Origin: Nitrospira sp.
GTDB lineage: Bacteria; Nitrospirota; Nitrospiria; Nitrospirales; Nitrospiraceae
Reading direction: 5' to 3'
DNA: 64,000 nt
NCBI GenBank assembly: GCA_037045225.1
Contig: JBAOHZ010000009.1
Coordinates: 2,790,001 to 2,854,000, forward strand
The position numbers and the translations under genes were made by a program. Below, in pieces: positions 24,779-34,425 of the stretch. The notes beneath the pieces were generated by a model. It saw nothing but the letters and a program-made list of their open reading frames with translations. It was not told the DNA's origin and did no database searches. How positions within the stretch are numbered: the stretch's first letter is position 1; each line of letters starts with the position of its first letter.

Positions 24779-26662
24779 ATGGCCTCGATAGGATTTAACG
24801 ATTCTGACCTTCTCGATCTTCAGCGACGGCTGGCCATTCTGCGCGTGGGGCTCCTGCTGGTGGTCGCGTTGCTTGCCTTACGCCTGTGGCATCTCCAGAT
24901 TCGGGAAGGACCTTATTACCGGGACTTGTCCGAAAACAACCGGACGCGTTCGGTGGTGTTGGAGCCGGCCCGCGGTCTCATCTTCGACCGGAACGGTGTG
25001 TTGTTGGCGAACAATGTGCCGAGTTTCGCCCTGTATGTCACGCTGGAAGACGTAAAGGATCGCCCGGCTTTGGTCGCGGAGTTAGCCTCGTTGCTCAACC
25101 TTGATCCGGAGTTGATTCAGAAAAAGTTGTCGACCGGCAAGGGCAGCAAGCTCCAGCCTCGCAAGGTAAAAGATCGGCTAACGCTGCGCGAGGCGACGTT
25201 GATCGAGTCACATCGGTTGGATTTGCCTGGCGTGATGATTCAGGTGGAGTCGCAACGGAACTACCCCGGCGGGCCGGTTGCGGCGCATTTGCTAGGGTAT
25301 GTGGGCGAAGTGTCGGCGGACCAGCTTGAGAAGGCGGATTTTGCGGATCTCCATCAAGGTAGTGTGGTCGGGCAATATGGGGTTGAGAAGTGGTTCGACC
25401 GGCAGGTGCGTGGACGTGCCGGGCAGAAGAGTGTGGAGGTGGATGCGCTCGGTCACGAAAAACGCGCCGTGGTGTCGGATAAGCCGGTCGCCGGTGACGA
25501 TCTCTACCTCACCATCGACGCGCATCTCCAGAAAATCGCCGAAGATCTGCTTGGGGAGGAATCTGGCGCCATCGTGGCACTGGATCCGACCAACGGAGAT
25601 ATTCTGGCAATGGCCAGTCGTCCGGGATTCGATCCGAACATGTTGTCGAAAGAACTCACGAATAAGCAGTGGGTGGAGATCGTGCAGAATGAGCGGCGCC
25701 CCCTGAATAATCGCGCCACTCAAGGCCAATATCCTCCAGGTTCGACGTTCAAAGTCGTCATGGCGGCGGCGGCGCTTGAATCCAATACGGTGACTCCCTC
25801 GACCATGGTCCGGTGTACGGGAGGCTATCAATTCGGGAATCGGTTGTTCCGCGACTGGAAGCAGGGTGGGCATGGATCAGTCGATCTGAACGAGGCCTTG
25901 ATCCATTCGTGCGACGTCTATTTCTATACCGTCGGGCAGCGAATGGGGATCGATACGATCGCCGAGTATGCGAAGCAGTTCGGGCTCGGACAGGAGACCG
26001 GAGTTGAACTGCCGTCGGAACGTGTCGGTATTGTGCCGTCGACAGCTTGGAAGCAGAAGGCCCGCAATCAGCCCTGGTATCCCGGTGAAACGATTTCTGC
26101 CGCGATCGGACAGGGATACGTCACGGTGACACCGCTGCAGATGGCCAGTATGATCGGTACGGTGGCCAACGACGGCGTGGCGATCAAGCCGCGTTTGGTG
26201 CAAGCGGTGATGAATCGCGCGACGGGAGACCGTGCCGAATTTCCACCGACGGTGCGGGGCAAAGTGGCGGTGAAGCCGGCCAGCATTGCTTTGATCAAGG
26301 CGGCGCTGGCGGATGTGGTCACGAAGGGAACCGCGACGCGAGCCAAGTCCTCTCTCGTGACGATTGGCGGAAAAACCGGGACGGCTCAGACGGCGGCGCT
26401 GCGCACCGGTCCTGAGAAAGATATTCCCAAACGGCTTCGGGATCATGCCTGGTTTGTCGCCTTTGCTCCGGTCGAGGCGCCTCGCATTGCCGTGGCGGTC
26501 CTGGCGGAACACATGGGGCATGGTGGATCGGCCGCGGCCCCCTTGGCGAAGGACGTGATCGAAGCCTACGTGAAGGCCTATCCCGAGGTGCTCAAGCAGA
26601 TTCCTCCGGCTGGGCGAACAAAGCCGCTGGCGGCGACCGCTGAAACGCGACCGAAGACATGA
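24779..26662 (+). CDS. mrdA: Penicillin-binding protein 2, elongation transpeptidase
   Basis: 627 aa. One N-terminal membrane helix (residues about 18-40) is followed by the pedestal domain (ENNRTRSVVLEPARGLIFDR) and the transpeptidase domain. The three active-site motifs are S-x-x-K in PPGSTFKVVMAAAAL, S-C-D in LIHSCDVYFYTVG, and K-T-G in GGKTGTAQT. It crosslinks lateral-wall peptidoglycan as the partner of RodA. The last 4 nt overlap rodA (ATGA), which fits co-translation of the synthase pair. Confidence 0.96.
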   Translation: MASIGFNDSDLLDLQRRLAILRVGLLLVVALLALRLWHLQIREGPYYRDLSENNRTRSVVLEPARGLIFDRNGVLLANNVPSFALYVTLEDVKDRPALVAELASLLNLDPELIQKKLSTGKGSKLQPRKVKDRLTLREATLIESHRLDLPGVMIQVESQRNYPGGPVAAHLLGYVGEVSADQLEKADFADLHQGSVVGQYGVEKWFDRQVRGRAGQKSVEVDALGHEKRAVVSDKPVAGDDLYLTIDAHLQKIAEDLLGEESGAIVALDPTNGDILAMASRPGFDPNMLSKELTNKQWVEIVQNERRPLNNRATQGQYPPGSTFKVVMAAAALESNTVTPSTMVRCTGGYQFGNRLFRDWKQGGHGSVDLNEALIHSCDVYFYTVGQRMGIDTIAEYAKQFGLGQETGVELPSERVGIVPSTAWKQKARNQPWYPGETISAAIGQGYVTVTPLQMASMIGTVANDGVAIKPRLVQAVMNRATGDRAEFPPTVRGKVAVKPASIALIKAALADVVTKGTATRAKSSLVTIGGKTGTAQTAALRTGPEKDIPKRLRDHAWFVAFAPVEAPRIAVAVLAEHMGHGGSAAAPLAKDVIEAYVKAYPEVLKQIPPAGRTKPLAATAETRPKT

Positions 26663-27780
26663 TGATTGATCGAGTCATGGACAACCGAGGGTTGGATAGT
26701 TTCGATCTCCGCTTTATGGGGCTGATCGCGGTTATCCTGTCGGTCGGGGTGCTGTCGATCTACAGTGTCACACATTCTCAGGACACAGCCTTTCCGTTTT
26801 ACCTCAAACAGCTCGTGTGGATTCTTCTGGGCACCATCGCGTTCCTCGTGATGTATCTGTCCGATTACCACAAAATTGCGCGGCTGGCCTATCCGACCTA
26901 TGCGGTGATTCTGATTCTGCTGGCGGTCGTGTTGGTCATGGGCAAGTCCAGTCGAGGAGCCCAACGCTGGATTCCGATCGGCCCCTTCGCCTTTCAACCG
27001 TCTGAGTTTGCCAAGCTGGTCTTGGTGTTGGTGTTGGCGAACTATTACTCTCGGGTCTCTCGCGCAGGGTGGCTGCACCGGGTGGTCCTGCCGGGGTTGA
27101 TTGTCTTGCCTGGGCTGCTGTTGATCCTCAAGCAGCCTGACCTGGGAAGCGGGTTGAGTTTTCTGGCCGTCTACGCGGCTATGTTATTGATGGTCGGCGT
27201 GCGCTCGAAGACGCTGGGTGTGATTCTGTTGCTTTCCGTCATGCTCTTTCCATTTGTGTGGGAAATGGTCTGGGCGTCGTTGCACGACTATCAACGGGAA
27301 CGTGTCATGGCCTTTGTGGATCCCGATTACGACCCGGGAGGAAAGGGCTACCACGCACTTCAGTCTAGAATTGCCATCGGCTCCGGTGAGTTGTCAGGCA
27401 AGGGGCTCTATGGCGGCACACAAAGCCAGCTGAAGTTCCTTCCCGAAGGGCATACCGACTTCGTCTTTGCGGTGTATGCGGAGGAATGGGGGTTTGTCGG
27501 AGTGCTGGTCCTCCTGGCCCTCTTTATCGCGTTGATCTGGGTCTCGTTGGAAATTGCCGCGCGTGCGAAGGATACATTGGGGGCGCTACTCGCGGCAGGT
27601 ATTGTGGCGATGCTGTGTTTTTGTGTGGTCGTCAACATCGGGATGACCGCAGGGATGTTTCCCATTGTCGGCATTCCGCTTCCGTTGGTCAGTTACGGAG
27701 GAAGCGCGACCATCATGACCATGGCCTCGTTGGGATTATTGTTGAACGTCAAACGACGTCGGTTGACCTTGTTCTATTAG
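26659..27780 (+). CDS. rodA: Peptidoglycan glycosyltransferase RodA (SEDS family)
   Basis: 373 aa with about ten membrane helices. SEDS family motifs are visible: GRGAQRWIPIGPFAFQPSEFA-like (here SRGAQRWIPIGPFAFQPSEF), LKQPDLGSGLSF, KFLPEGHTDFVFAVYAEEWG, and the ending GIPLPLVSYGGSATIMTMA. It polymerises glycan strands from lipid II for side-wall growth. It overlaps mrdA by 4 nt. It is RodA rather than FtsW because of the neighbouring mre and mrdA genes. Confidence 0.95.
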   Translation: MMIDRVMDNRGLDSFDLRFMGLIAVILSVGVLSIYSVTHSQDTAFPFYLKQLVWILLGTIAFLVMYLSDYHKIARLAYPTYAVILILLAVVLVMGKSSRGAQRWIPIGPFAFQPSEFAKLVLVLVLANYYSRVSRAGWLHRVVLPGLIVLPGLLLILKQPDLGSGLSFLAVYAAMLLMVGVRSKTLGVILLLSVMLFPFVWEMVWASLHDYQRERVMAFVDPDYDPGGKGYHALQSRIAIGSGELSGKGLYGGTQSQLKFLPEGHTDFVFAVYAEEWGFVGVLVLLALFIALIWVSLEIAARAKDTLGALLAAGIVAMLCFCVVVNIGMTAGMFPIVGIPLPLVSYGGSATIMTMASLGLLLNVKRRRLTLFY

Positions 27781-27925
27781 GCCAAGCCTGGACAGGGGCC
27801 GACTGGGTATGAAATAACCATGTGAACCAGATTGGGGACGGACCGACGGCGACACGAGAAGGAACCCGGGCTTTGTGTCCGCGTTCGTCTGCCGATCCGC
27901 CCGATCTGAGTGTAAAGGAGTGTCT

Positions 27926-29437
27926 ATGGGTGTCGAGATAGCAATCAGCATAGCGCGGGAAGAGACCCGCGTGGCGGTGCTTGATAACGGGGTCGTCACG
28001 GATCTCTATGGCGACCGCGCGAAAGATCAGGACTTCGTCGGGAATATCTACAAGGGGCGTGTGGCAAAGGTGCTGCCGGGAATGCAGGCCGCGTTCATCG
28101 ATATCGGGTTAGAGAAGGCGGCATTCATGCACGTGTCTGATCTCTCGATGGATGTCGAGCCTGGGGATACTCTCGTAGATGGTGACGACGACGACAGCAA
28201 GGATTCGGAAGTTCCCAAGCCCAAGCGGCAAAGTTCGAAACCGATTGAAGAGTTGCTGTCCGAAGGACAGGAATTGATGGTGCAGATTTCCAAGGGTCCC
28301 ATCGGCACCAAGGGATCGCGCGTCACCACGTATGTTTCTTTGCCGGGCCGGTACCTGGTGTTCATGCCGACGGTTGAACATATCGGCGTCTCTCGCCGTA
28401 TTCCTCGTGACGAGGAGCGCGCGCGGCTGAAGGAAATCATGAAGCGGGCGCGGCGCCCGGGGTTCGGCTACATCGTCCGAACAGTCAGCGAAGGGGTGAA
28501 GGAAGAGGAGTTGCGCTCGGACGTCGAGTTTTTGCATGTCTTATGGCAGGACGTGTTGACAAAGCGTGACCAGCTGCCCGCCCCGAGCCTCTTGCACAGC
28601 GATTTGAGTTTGAGCTTCCGTGTCGTGCGGGATTTGTTCGGTCGCCGGGTCGATCGGTTGTTGATCGATTCCCGCGAGGAGTACAACGCGATCAAAGGGT
28701 TTGTGCAACGGTTTTCACCGGAGCAAACCTCGCGTATTCATTTTTATGACAAAGAGGAAAGCCTGTTCGACTATCTGGGGGTGGAGCAGGAAATCGCTCG
28801 TGCGATGAGCCGCAAGGTCTGGCTGAAGTCCGGAGGGTATCTGGTCATCGACCACACCGAGGCCATGACGGTGATCGACGTTAATACCGGCCGCTTTGTC
28901 GGTAAGCGCGATCAGGAGGAAACCATCCTCAGAAACAACCTGGAAGCGGCGCGCGAAATTGCCTATCAGGTGAAGCTGCGGGGAATCGGCGGCATCATCA
29001 TCGTCGACTTTATCGACATGGAGCGGGAGAAAAATCGCGACAAGGTCTACCATGCATTGGTGGATGCCATGTCGTCGGATAAAGCGCGCACCAGAATTTC
29101 CAGAGTATCCGATCTCGGGCTGATCGAAATTTCTCGTGAACGTGTGCGAGAGGACTTGCTGCGTTCGTTATCGGAGCCCTGCCACTATTGCGATGGGCGC
29201 GGCTACACCAAGTCGCCGATGTCGGTGGCCTACGAAATTTTCCGCGAAGTGCGTCGGCTCGGCCACGAAATCGAACAGCAACGCGTCGTCGTCGGGGCAC
29301 ATCCTGCCGTCGCGCTGCTCTTGCAGGAACAGGAGCAACCGGGAGTCGAGGAGCTCGAACGTCGGTATAGTGCAAAAATTCTGGTTACTCCAGACGATCG
29401 GTTGCATTTGGAACAATTCGATCTGGTTGTGATGTAG
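27926..29437 (+). CDS. rng: Ribonuclease G
   Basis: 503 aa. This single-strand endonuclease processes 16S rRNA 5' ends and degrades mRNA. An N-terminal S1 RNA-binding domain (FVGNIYKGRVAKVLPGMQAA, AFIDIGLEKAAFMHVSD) contains an acidic insertion at about residues 88-110. The catalytic RNase E/G core has VIDVNTGRFVGKRDQEETI and GGIIIVDFIDMEREKNRD. The zinc-link CHYCDGRGY ends the core. There is no long RNase E scaffold tail, so RNase G is preferred. The ATG at 27926 has AAAGGAG in front. Confidence 0.93.
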   Translation: MGVEIAISIAREETRVAVLDNGVVTDLYGDRAKDQDFVGNIYKGRVAKVLPGMQAAFIDIGLEKAAFMHVSDLSMDVEPGDTLVDGDDDDSKDSEVPKPKRQSSKPIEELLSEGQELMVQISKGPIGTKGSRVTTYVSLPGRYLVFMPTVEHIGVSRRIPRDEERARLKEIMKRARRPGFGYIVRTVSEGVKEEELRSDVEFLHVLWQDVLTKRDQLPAPSLLHSDLSLSFRVVRDLFGRRVDRLLIDSREEYNAIKGFVQRFSPEQTSRIHFYDKEESLFDYLGVEQEIARAMSRKVWLKSGGYLVIDHTEAMTVIDVNTGRFVGKRDQEETILRNNLEAAREIAYQVKLRGIGGIIIVDFIDMEREKNRDKVYHALVDAMSSDKARTRISRVSDLGLIEISRERVREDLLRSLSEPCHYCDGRGYTKSPMSVAYEIFREVRRLGHEIEQQRVVVGAHPAVALLLQEQEQPGVEELERRYSAKILVTPDDRLHLEQFDLVVM

Positions 29438-29556
29438 TCCGGCACGCAACCGGATGGGATCTCTTTCGGGTGTATGTCCTGCCGCAGGGCGCGGTGTTTC
29501 TCCAGTACAATGGGCCTGCGCATCGCACCGACGCCATGTGATGAGCTGAGACGATC

Positions 29557-30693
29557 GTGAATCATCGAGCTCTCCGTCCGTGGTTGCTGTTGCGCGCGAT
29601 TCCCGGTGTGGGCGACGGGACCCTCCTCAAGCTTGTGCACGCATTCGGGACACCGGATGCGGTATTCATGGCCACCCAGGCGGCCCTGGAGGAGATTGGT
29701 TGCCGGCCCCCATTGGTCGAGGCCATTCACCGTGGACCGACTCCTGATGCGATCCGGGATCTCGACCAAGAATTAGATCACCTGCAGCGCCGGAAGGTTA
29801 CGGTGCTGACGTATCTCGATACGCAGTACCCCGCGCCGCTCAAGACGATTCCAGACCCACCTCCGTTGCTGTATGTGCAGGGTTCGTTGTTGGACACCGA
29901 TCGGCATGCGGTGGCGATTGTTGGCACGAGGAAAGTCAGCGCCGCCGGACGCATCTTCGCCGAAGAATTGGCGCGTGAGCTCGCGCGGATGGGTTTTACG
30001 ATCGTGAGTGGGTTGGCGCGTGGGGTCGATGCGGCGGCGCATCGCGGGGCTCTTGCCGGTAAGGGGCGGACGCTTGCCGTGATGGGCTGTGGCCTAGATC
30101 GGACCTATCCTGCGGATCATCGGCAGTTACGGGAGACGATCGAGCAACATGGCGCGGTATTGTCTGAGCTCCCGTTGGGAGCGGCGCCGCACAGCTATCA
30201 TTTCCCGCGCCGCAATCGCATCATCAGTGGATTGTCCTTGGGAGTCGTGGTGACCGAGGCGGCAATTGAAAGCGGGTCCCTCATCACGGCGAGATTGGCC
30301 GGTGAACAGGGACGGGAAGTCTTCGCGGTACCGGGATTTGTGAAAGCCGAATCCAGCCGCGGACCGAATAGTTTGATTAAGGATGGGGCTCGTTTGGTTG
30401 AGTCGGCGCAGGATATTCTCGATGAATTGTTGCCGCAGCTTGATGCAACGTTTCGTGAGCGGCTTGGTGCGGGAGCAGGGGCGGATGTCAAGCCAGCGTT
30501 ACAGTTAGGCACCGAGGAAATGTTGGTGTACGATGCCTTATCCGTATTGCCGCAATCGGTCGATGAGGTGATCCGGCGCAGTGGATTGCCGGCCGCTCAG
30601 GTAGCGGCGATCCTGTTATCGCTCGAACTGAAAAATCACATTCGTCAATTGCCCGGTAACGAGTATGTGCGTCTCACCGTGGGCAGGCATTGA
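29557..30693 (+). CDS. dprA: DNA-processing protein DprA
   Basis: 378 aa. DprA binds incoming single-stranded DNA and loads RecA during natural transformation. A helical SAM-like region comes first (LLRAIPGVGDGTLLKLVHAF). The Rossmann-fold core has AIVGTRKVSAAGRIFAEELA, VSGLARGVDAAAHRGAL and FPRRNRIISGLSLGVVVTEA. A C-terminal winged-helix (DML1-like) domain follows (SVDEVIRRSGLPAAQVAAIL). A GTG start is used. It precedes topA, a common arrangement. No other competence genes lie in the window. Confidence 0.93.
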   Translation: MNHRALRPWLLLRAIPGVGDGTLLKLVHAFGTPDAVFMATQAALEEIGCRPPLVEAIHRGPTPDAIRDLDQELDHLQRRKVTVLTYLDTQYPAPLKTIPDPPPLLYVQGSLLDTDRHAVAIVGTRKVSAAGRIFAEELARELARMGFTIVSGLARGVDAAAHRGALAGKGRTLAVMGCGLDRTYPADHRQLRETIEQHGAVLSELPLGAAPHSYHFPRRNRIISGLSLGVVVTEAAIESGSLITARLAGEQGREVFAVPGFVKAESSRGPNSLIKDGARLVESAQDILDELLPQLDATFRERLGAGAGADVKPALQLGTEEMLVYDALSVLPQSVDEVIRRSGLPAAQVAAILLSLELKNHIRQLPGNEYVRLTVGRH

Positions 30694-30703
30694 GAGATTA
30701 GAG

Positions 30704-30731
30704 CTGACAGCGCCGCAATATTTGTTATAGT
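30704..30731 (+). promoter_or_regulatory. Predicted sigma-70 promoter of topA
   Basis: CTGACA (30704-30709), 16-bp spacer, TATAGT (30726-30731), in the dprA-topA gap, 45 nt before the topA start. The TTGTTATAGTG around the -10 is identical to that of the RDD/mreB promoter. Confidence 0.6.
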
Positions 30732-30775
30732 GGGTGTGGTACTCTGGGCGTAGGTACTGAGGAACGTGAAGCCCC

Positions 30776-33112
30776 ATGGCCAAATCGCTGATCATTGTTG
30801 AGTCGCCGACCAAGGCGCGCACCATCACGAAATATCTCGGGCGTGGCTATTCTGTCATGGCCTCCGTCGGCCACGTCAAGGACCTCCCTACCAGCAAGCT
30901 GGGTGTGGATCTCGAAAATGATTTCGAGCCCCAGTACGTCACGATCAAGGGCAAGTCGAAAGTGCTGGCCGACATCAAAAAGAAAGCCCAAGAAGTCGAC
31001 ACCGTATTTTTGGCGCCGGACCCTGATCGAGAGGGAGAGGCGATTGCCTGGCATATTGCGCAGGAGTTGCACGGCAAGGGGAAGAAGAAAGACGGCAAAG
31101 TCTTTCGTGTGTTGTTCAACGAAATCACGGAATCGGCGATCAAGCGGGCTCTGAAGTCGCCGGGTGAAATCGACATGAAGCTGGTCCAGGCCCAGCAGGC
31201 CCGACGAGTCCTTGACCGCATCGTGGGGTACCAGGGTAGTCAATTGCTGTGGAAAAAGGTGCGTCGCGGACTCAGCATGGGCCGGGTTCAATCCGTGGCC
31301 GTGCGGTTGATTTGCGATCGGGAGAAGGAGCGAGAAGCCTTCCGGGCGGAAGAATACTGGTCGATCGTCGCGTTGTTGACCGGGGACAATCCACCGGCAT
31401 TTGAAGCCAAATTGCATTCCGTGAACGGTCAGGATGCCGACATCGGCACAGGTGAGCGGGCCCAGCAAATTCTGGATGCGGTGCAGGGGAAGCCGTTCGT
31501 TGTCCAATCGATTGAACGCAAAGAAAAGAAACGCAATCCGGTCGCCCCCTTCATCACCAGCCGGCTTCAACAGGAAGCCGCCAGGAAGTTGCATTTCAGC
31601 CCGAAGAAGACGATGACGCTGGCGCAGCAGCTGTACGAAGGCGTCGAAATTGGGGCAGAAGGGCCGACCGGTCTCATTACCTATATGAGAACGGACTCGC
31701 CGAGAATTTCGCAAGAAGCGACGGAAGACGCCAGAGTGGTGATTCGGGAACGGTTCGGCGTTGAGTATCTGCCCGCTACCCCGAACGTGTACAAGACACA
31801 GAAAGCCGCGCAAGAAGCGCATGAGGCTATCCGCCCGACTGCGGCCGCGCGCGATCCTGAATCTGTTAAGCAATACCTAGAGCAGGATCAATACAATCTG
31901 TATAAGCTCATTTGGAACCGTTTCATTGCCTCGCAGATGGTCCCTGCCATTATGGATGTGACGCGTGTGGATTCCTCTCCGGTCGGAACCACGGATCGAT
32001 ATGTGTTTCGTACCACCGGCACCGTGGTGAAGTTTGCTGGCCATACGGCTGTGTACTTAGAGGGAACCGACAAAGAATTGCCGTCGCAGAAGCCCAGGAA
32101 TGAACAGGAAGCGGACGACGAATCAGATCGTCAACTTCCTGCATTGCGTGAAGGTGAAGGGTTGCGTCTGGTCGCCCAGGAAGCCCAGACCTTGCCCGGC
32201 CTCGTCTCCAAACAGCATTTCACTCAGCCCCCGCCGCGTTACAACGAAGCCTTGCTGATTCGGGAGCTGGAAGAAAAGGGGATCGGTCGTCCCTCCACCT
32301 ATGCCTCGATCATCTCGACGATCCAGGATCGAAAGTATGTCGAGAAAGTCGAGGGCCGTTTCCTCCCCACTGAAACCGGGAGGACGGTGAACGACTTTCT
32401 GTTGAAGGGATTTCCGGATCTGCTGGATACCGAATTTACGTCCCACATGGAAGAGCAACTCGATGAGGTTGAAGAAGGTACGAAGCCCTGGGTCGCAGCC
32501 GTACGCGATTTCTACACTCCGTTTGTGCGGGAGATGGAGCTGGCTCAAGGGATCCCCGGGCCGAAGGATATCGTCGAGCCTCCCACGAACCTTCCTTGTG
32601 AAAAATGCGGTCGCATGTTGGAAATCAAATGGGGCCGGAACGGGAAGTTCTTAGCCTGCCCCGCCTATAAGGAAGATCCTCCCTGCAAGAATACGCAAAA
32701 TTTTGAAAAGTTGCCTGATGGGACGATCAAGATTGTTCCTAAGGTGGAAGAGACGACGGACGAGAAGTGCGAAAAGTGTTCAAGCCCTATGGTGGTCAAA
32801 TCCGGCCGCTTCGGGAAGTTTCTGGCCTGTTCCGCCTATCCCGAATGTAAGACCACCAAGGCGATCGCCTTAGGTGTGAAATGTCCCCAGCCTGGTTGCG
32901 GGGGAGATCTCGTTCAGAAGCGTACGAAAAAGGGCCGCAATTTTTATTCGTGCAGTCGTTACCCACAATGTGAGTATGCCTTGTGGGACCGCCCGATCAA
33001 TAAGCCCTGTCCCACGTGTCAGGCGCCATTCCTCATTGAGAAGGTCAGTAAGCAGGCCGGCCGTTCGGTGCAGTGTCACAAGGAAGAGTGCGGCTATCGG
33101 GAAGCCGGATAG
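30776..33112 (+). CDS. topA: DNA topoisomerase I
   Basis: 778 aa, type IA. It relaxes negative supercoils. The N-terminal TOPRIM domain begins SLIIVESPTKARTITKYLG and carries the metal site APDPDREGEAIAWHI. The catalytic tyrosine is in TYMRTDSPRIS. The C-terminus has four cysteine zinc ribbons, for example CEKCGRMLEIKWG...CPAYKEDPPC, CEKCSSPM...CSAYPEC, a third with CPQPGCGG...CSRYPQC, and a last one with CPTCQAP. The length and ribbon count are normal for the family. Confidence 0.97.
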   Translation: MAKSLIIVESPTKARTITKYLGRGYSVMASVGHVKDLPTSKLGVDLENDFEPQYVTIKGKSKVLADIKKKAQEVDTVFLAPDPDREGEAIAWHIAQELHGKGKKKDGKVFRVLFNEITESAIKRALKSPGEIDMKLVQAQQARRVLDRIVGYQGSQLLWKKVRRGLSMGRVQSVAVRLICDREKEREAFRAEEYWSIVALLTGDNPPAFEAKLHSVNGQDADIGTGERAQQILDAVQGKPFVVQSIERKEKKRNPVAPFITSRLQQEAARKLHFSPKKTMTLAQQLYEGVEIGAEGPTGLITYMRTDSPRISQEATEDARVVIRERFGVEYLPATPNVYKTQKAAQEAHEAIRPTAAARDPESVKQYLEQDQYNLYKLIWNRFIASQMVPAIMDVTRVDSSPVGTTDRYVFRTTGTVVKFAGHTAVYLEGTDKELPSQKPRNEQEADDESDRQLPALREGEGLRLVAQEAQTLPGLVSKQHFTQPPPRYNEALLIRELEEKGIGRPSTYASIISTIQDRKYVEKVEGRFLPTETGRTVNDFLLKGFPDLLDTEFTSHMEEQLDEVEEGTKPWVAAVRDFYTPFVREMELAQGIPGPKDIVEPPTNLPCEKCGRMLEIKWGRNGKFLACPAYKEDPPCKNTQNFEKLPDGTIKIVPKVEETTDEKCEKCSSPMVVKSGRFGKFLACSAYPECKTTKAIALGVKCPQPGCGGDLVQKRTKKGRNFYSCSRYPQCEYALWDRPINKPCPTCQAPFLIEKVSKQAGRSVQCHKEECGYREAG

Positions 33113-33433
33113 TCCGAGGGCATTTGTTCCTGTGTCGTCGTTCGCTCGCTTGAATAGTCTTTCCTGTCTCTCACACCTCTCGATTCCAGTTCCTTTCGCC
33201 GCCGGGCTTCCGCAGAACACCCCGTTCACGATCCTGTCCTGATGAGAAGAATGAGAAGCGTTCTCGGCGATGTTGATAACTCGCCTCATTTATACGTATA
33301 TCTCTTGTTGACAAGCCCGTTGAGAATCTCTAATTAAGATGTAGAGTAAAGAGTCAGTCGAACGCATATCAGCGCCGGCTTGAGCCAACGGGCCAGTTGA
33401 AAACATTGCACTCCAAGCTGGAGGGAGGGACCT
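33113..33433. other. Intergenic region upstream of bacterioferritins
   Basis: 321 nt. It holds the predicted bfr promoter at 33308-33336. A partial palindrome TGAGAAGCGTTCTCG at 33253-33267 resembles the half-sites of the Fur-box-like site at 39692. No gene is seen. Confidence 0.5.
33308..33336 (+). promoter_or_regulatory. Predicted promoter of the bacterioferritin pair
   Basis: A perfect TTGACA -35 (33308-33313), a 17-bp spacer, and an AT-rich -10 TAATTA (33331-33336), about 98 nt before the first bfr start. Such a strong -35 with a weak -10 suggests a regulated promoter. Confidence 0.55.
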
Positions 33434-33910
33434 ATGAAAGCGAAACAAGGCGTCATTGAGCTTCTGAATAAGGTCCTCACTGCGGATCTCACTGCGATCA
33501 ACCAATATTTCGTCCATGCGAAAATGTGTTCAAACTGGGGCTATGAACAGCTGCATCACAAAGTTCGAGAACGTAGCATCGATGAAATGAAAGATGCGGA
33601 TGAGCTGATCAGCCACATTCTGTACTTGGAAGGGGTGCCGAATGTTCAGCGTATGAATACGGTGCAGATCGGAGAAACTGTTCCCGAGCAGTTCAAGCTT
33701 GATCTTAAGGCCGAACAGGAAATGCTCACGCTGCTCAGCGACGGGGTTGTGCATTGCGCCAAAGTGGGAGATTTTACGACGCGTCATATGCTTGAAGACA
33801 TGGCGAAGGATGTGGATCAGCACATCGACTGGATCGAGACCCAAATTGAGACGATCAAGCAGGTAGGGCTTGAGAATTATTTGGCCGAGCAGATTCACAA
33901 AGACAGTTAA
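33434..33910 (+). CDS. bfr: Bacterioferritin, haem-ligand type, degenerate ferroxidase site (Bfr1)
   Basis: 158 aa, the full length of a bacterioferritin four-helix bundle that assembles into a 24-mer iron store. Compared from memory with E. coli Bfr, the haem-ligand methionine (M52) is kept in SIDEMKDAD. Several diiron ligands are changed: E18 to D (TADLTAINQYF), H54 to D, and E127 to V (KDVDQHIDW); E51, E94 and H130 remain. So this subunit probably carries haem and oxidises iron poorly. GGAGGGA precedes the ATG. A second, different Bfr gene follows 35 nt downstream. Confidence 0.9.
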   Translation: MKAKQGVIELLNKVLTADLTAINQYFVHAKMCSNWGYEQLHHKVRERSIDEMKDADELISHILYLEGVPNVQRMNTVQIGETVPEQFKLDLKAEQEMLTLLSDGVVHCAKVGDFTTRHMLEDMAKDVDQHIDWIETQIETIKQVGLENYLAEQIHKDS

Positions 33911-33945
33911 TCGAGTGCCGGTCCGGCGTGGGAATGGGAGCATGC

Positions 33946-34425
33946 ATGAAAGCGAAAGAGGGCGTTCTCGATATCCTGAATAAAGTGTTGGTGAGTGAGC
34001 TTACGGCCGTGCATCAATATCTTCTGCATGCGGCCTTGTGCAAACATTGGGGTTATGGCCGGCTGCACGAACGGTTCAGTCACCTGGCCCAGGAGGAAGT
34101 GAGTCATTCCTCGGGCTTGATTGATCATATTTTGTATCTAGGCGGTGCACCCAAAGTAGATCATCTGGACGCGGTTGCGACCGGAAAGAAAGTATCGGAT
34201 CTGCTGGAGGGCGATCTGACCTTCGAGCGTGACGACGCGGAAGTCCTTCGTGACGGAATTGCCCATTGCACGAAGGTCGGCGATTTCACGACCCGGAATC
34301 GGCTGGAGGAAATGATCGTTGATACCGAGGAGCATATCGATTGGTTCGAGACCCAGCTGTGTACCATCAAGCAAGTGGGGCTTGATCGATATTTGGCCGA
34401 GCAGATTCATTCCGAAAAGTCTTAG
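33946..34425 (+). CDS. bfr: Bacterioferritin, ferroxidase type lacking the haem methionine (Bfr2)
   Basis: 159 aa, related to the gene before it (both begin with MKAK and share KVGDFTTR and a YLAEQIH ending). Here the ferroxidase ligands equivalent to E18 (VSELTAVHQY), E51 and H54 (AQEEVSHSS), E94 and H130 are kept, though the E127 equivalent is Thr. The haem-ligand methionine is Val. This is the reverse of Bfr1, so the two may co-assemble into a mixed shell. The ATG at 33946 follows GGGAG. Confidence 0.9.
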   Translation: MKAKEGVLDILNKVLVSELTAVHQYLLHAALCKHWGYGRLHERFSHLAQEEVSHSSGLIDHILYLGGAPKVDHLDAVATGKKVSDLLEGDLTFERDDAEVLRDGIAHCTKVGDFTTRNRLEEMIVDTEEHIDWFETQLCTIKQVGLDRYLAEQIHSEKS

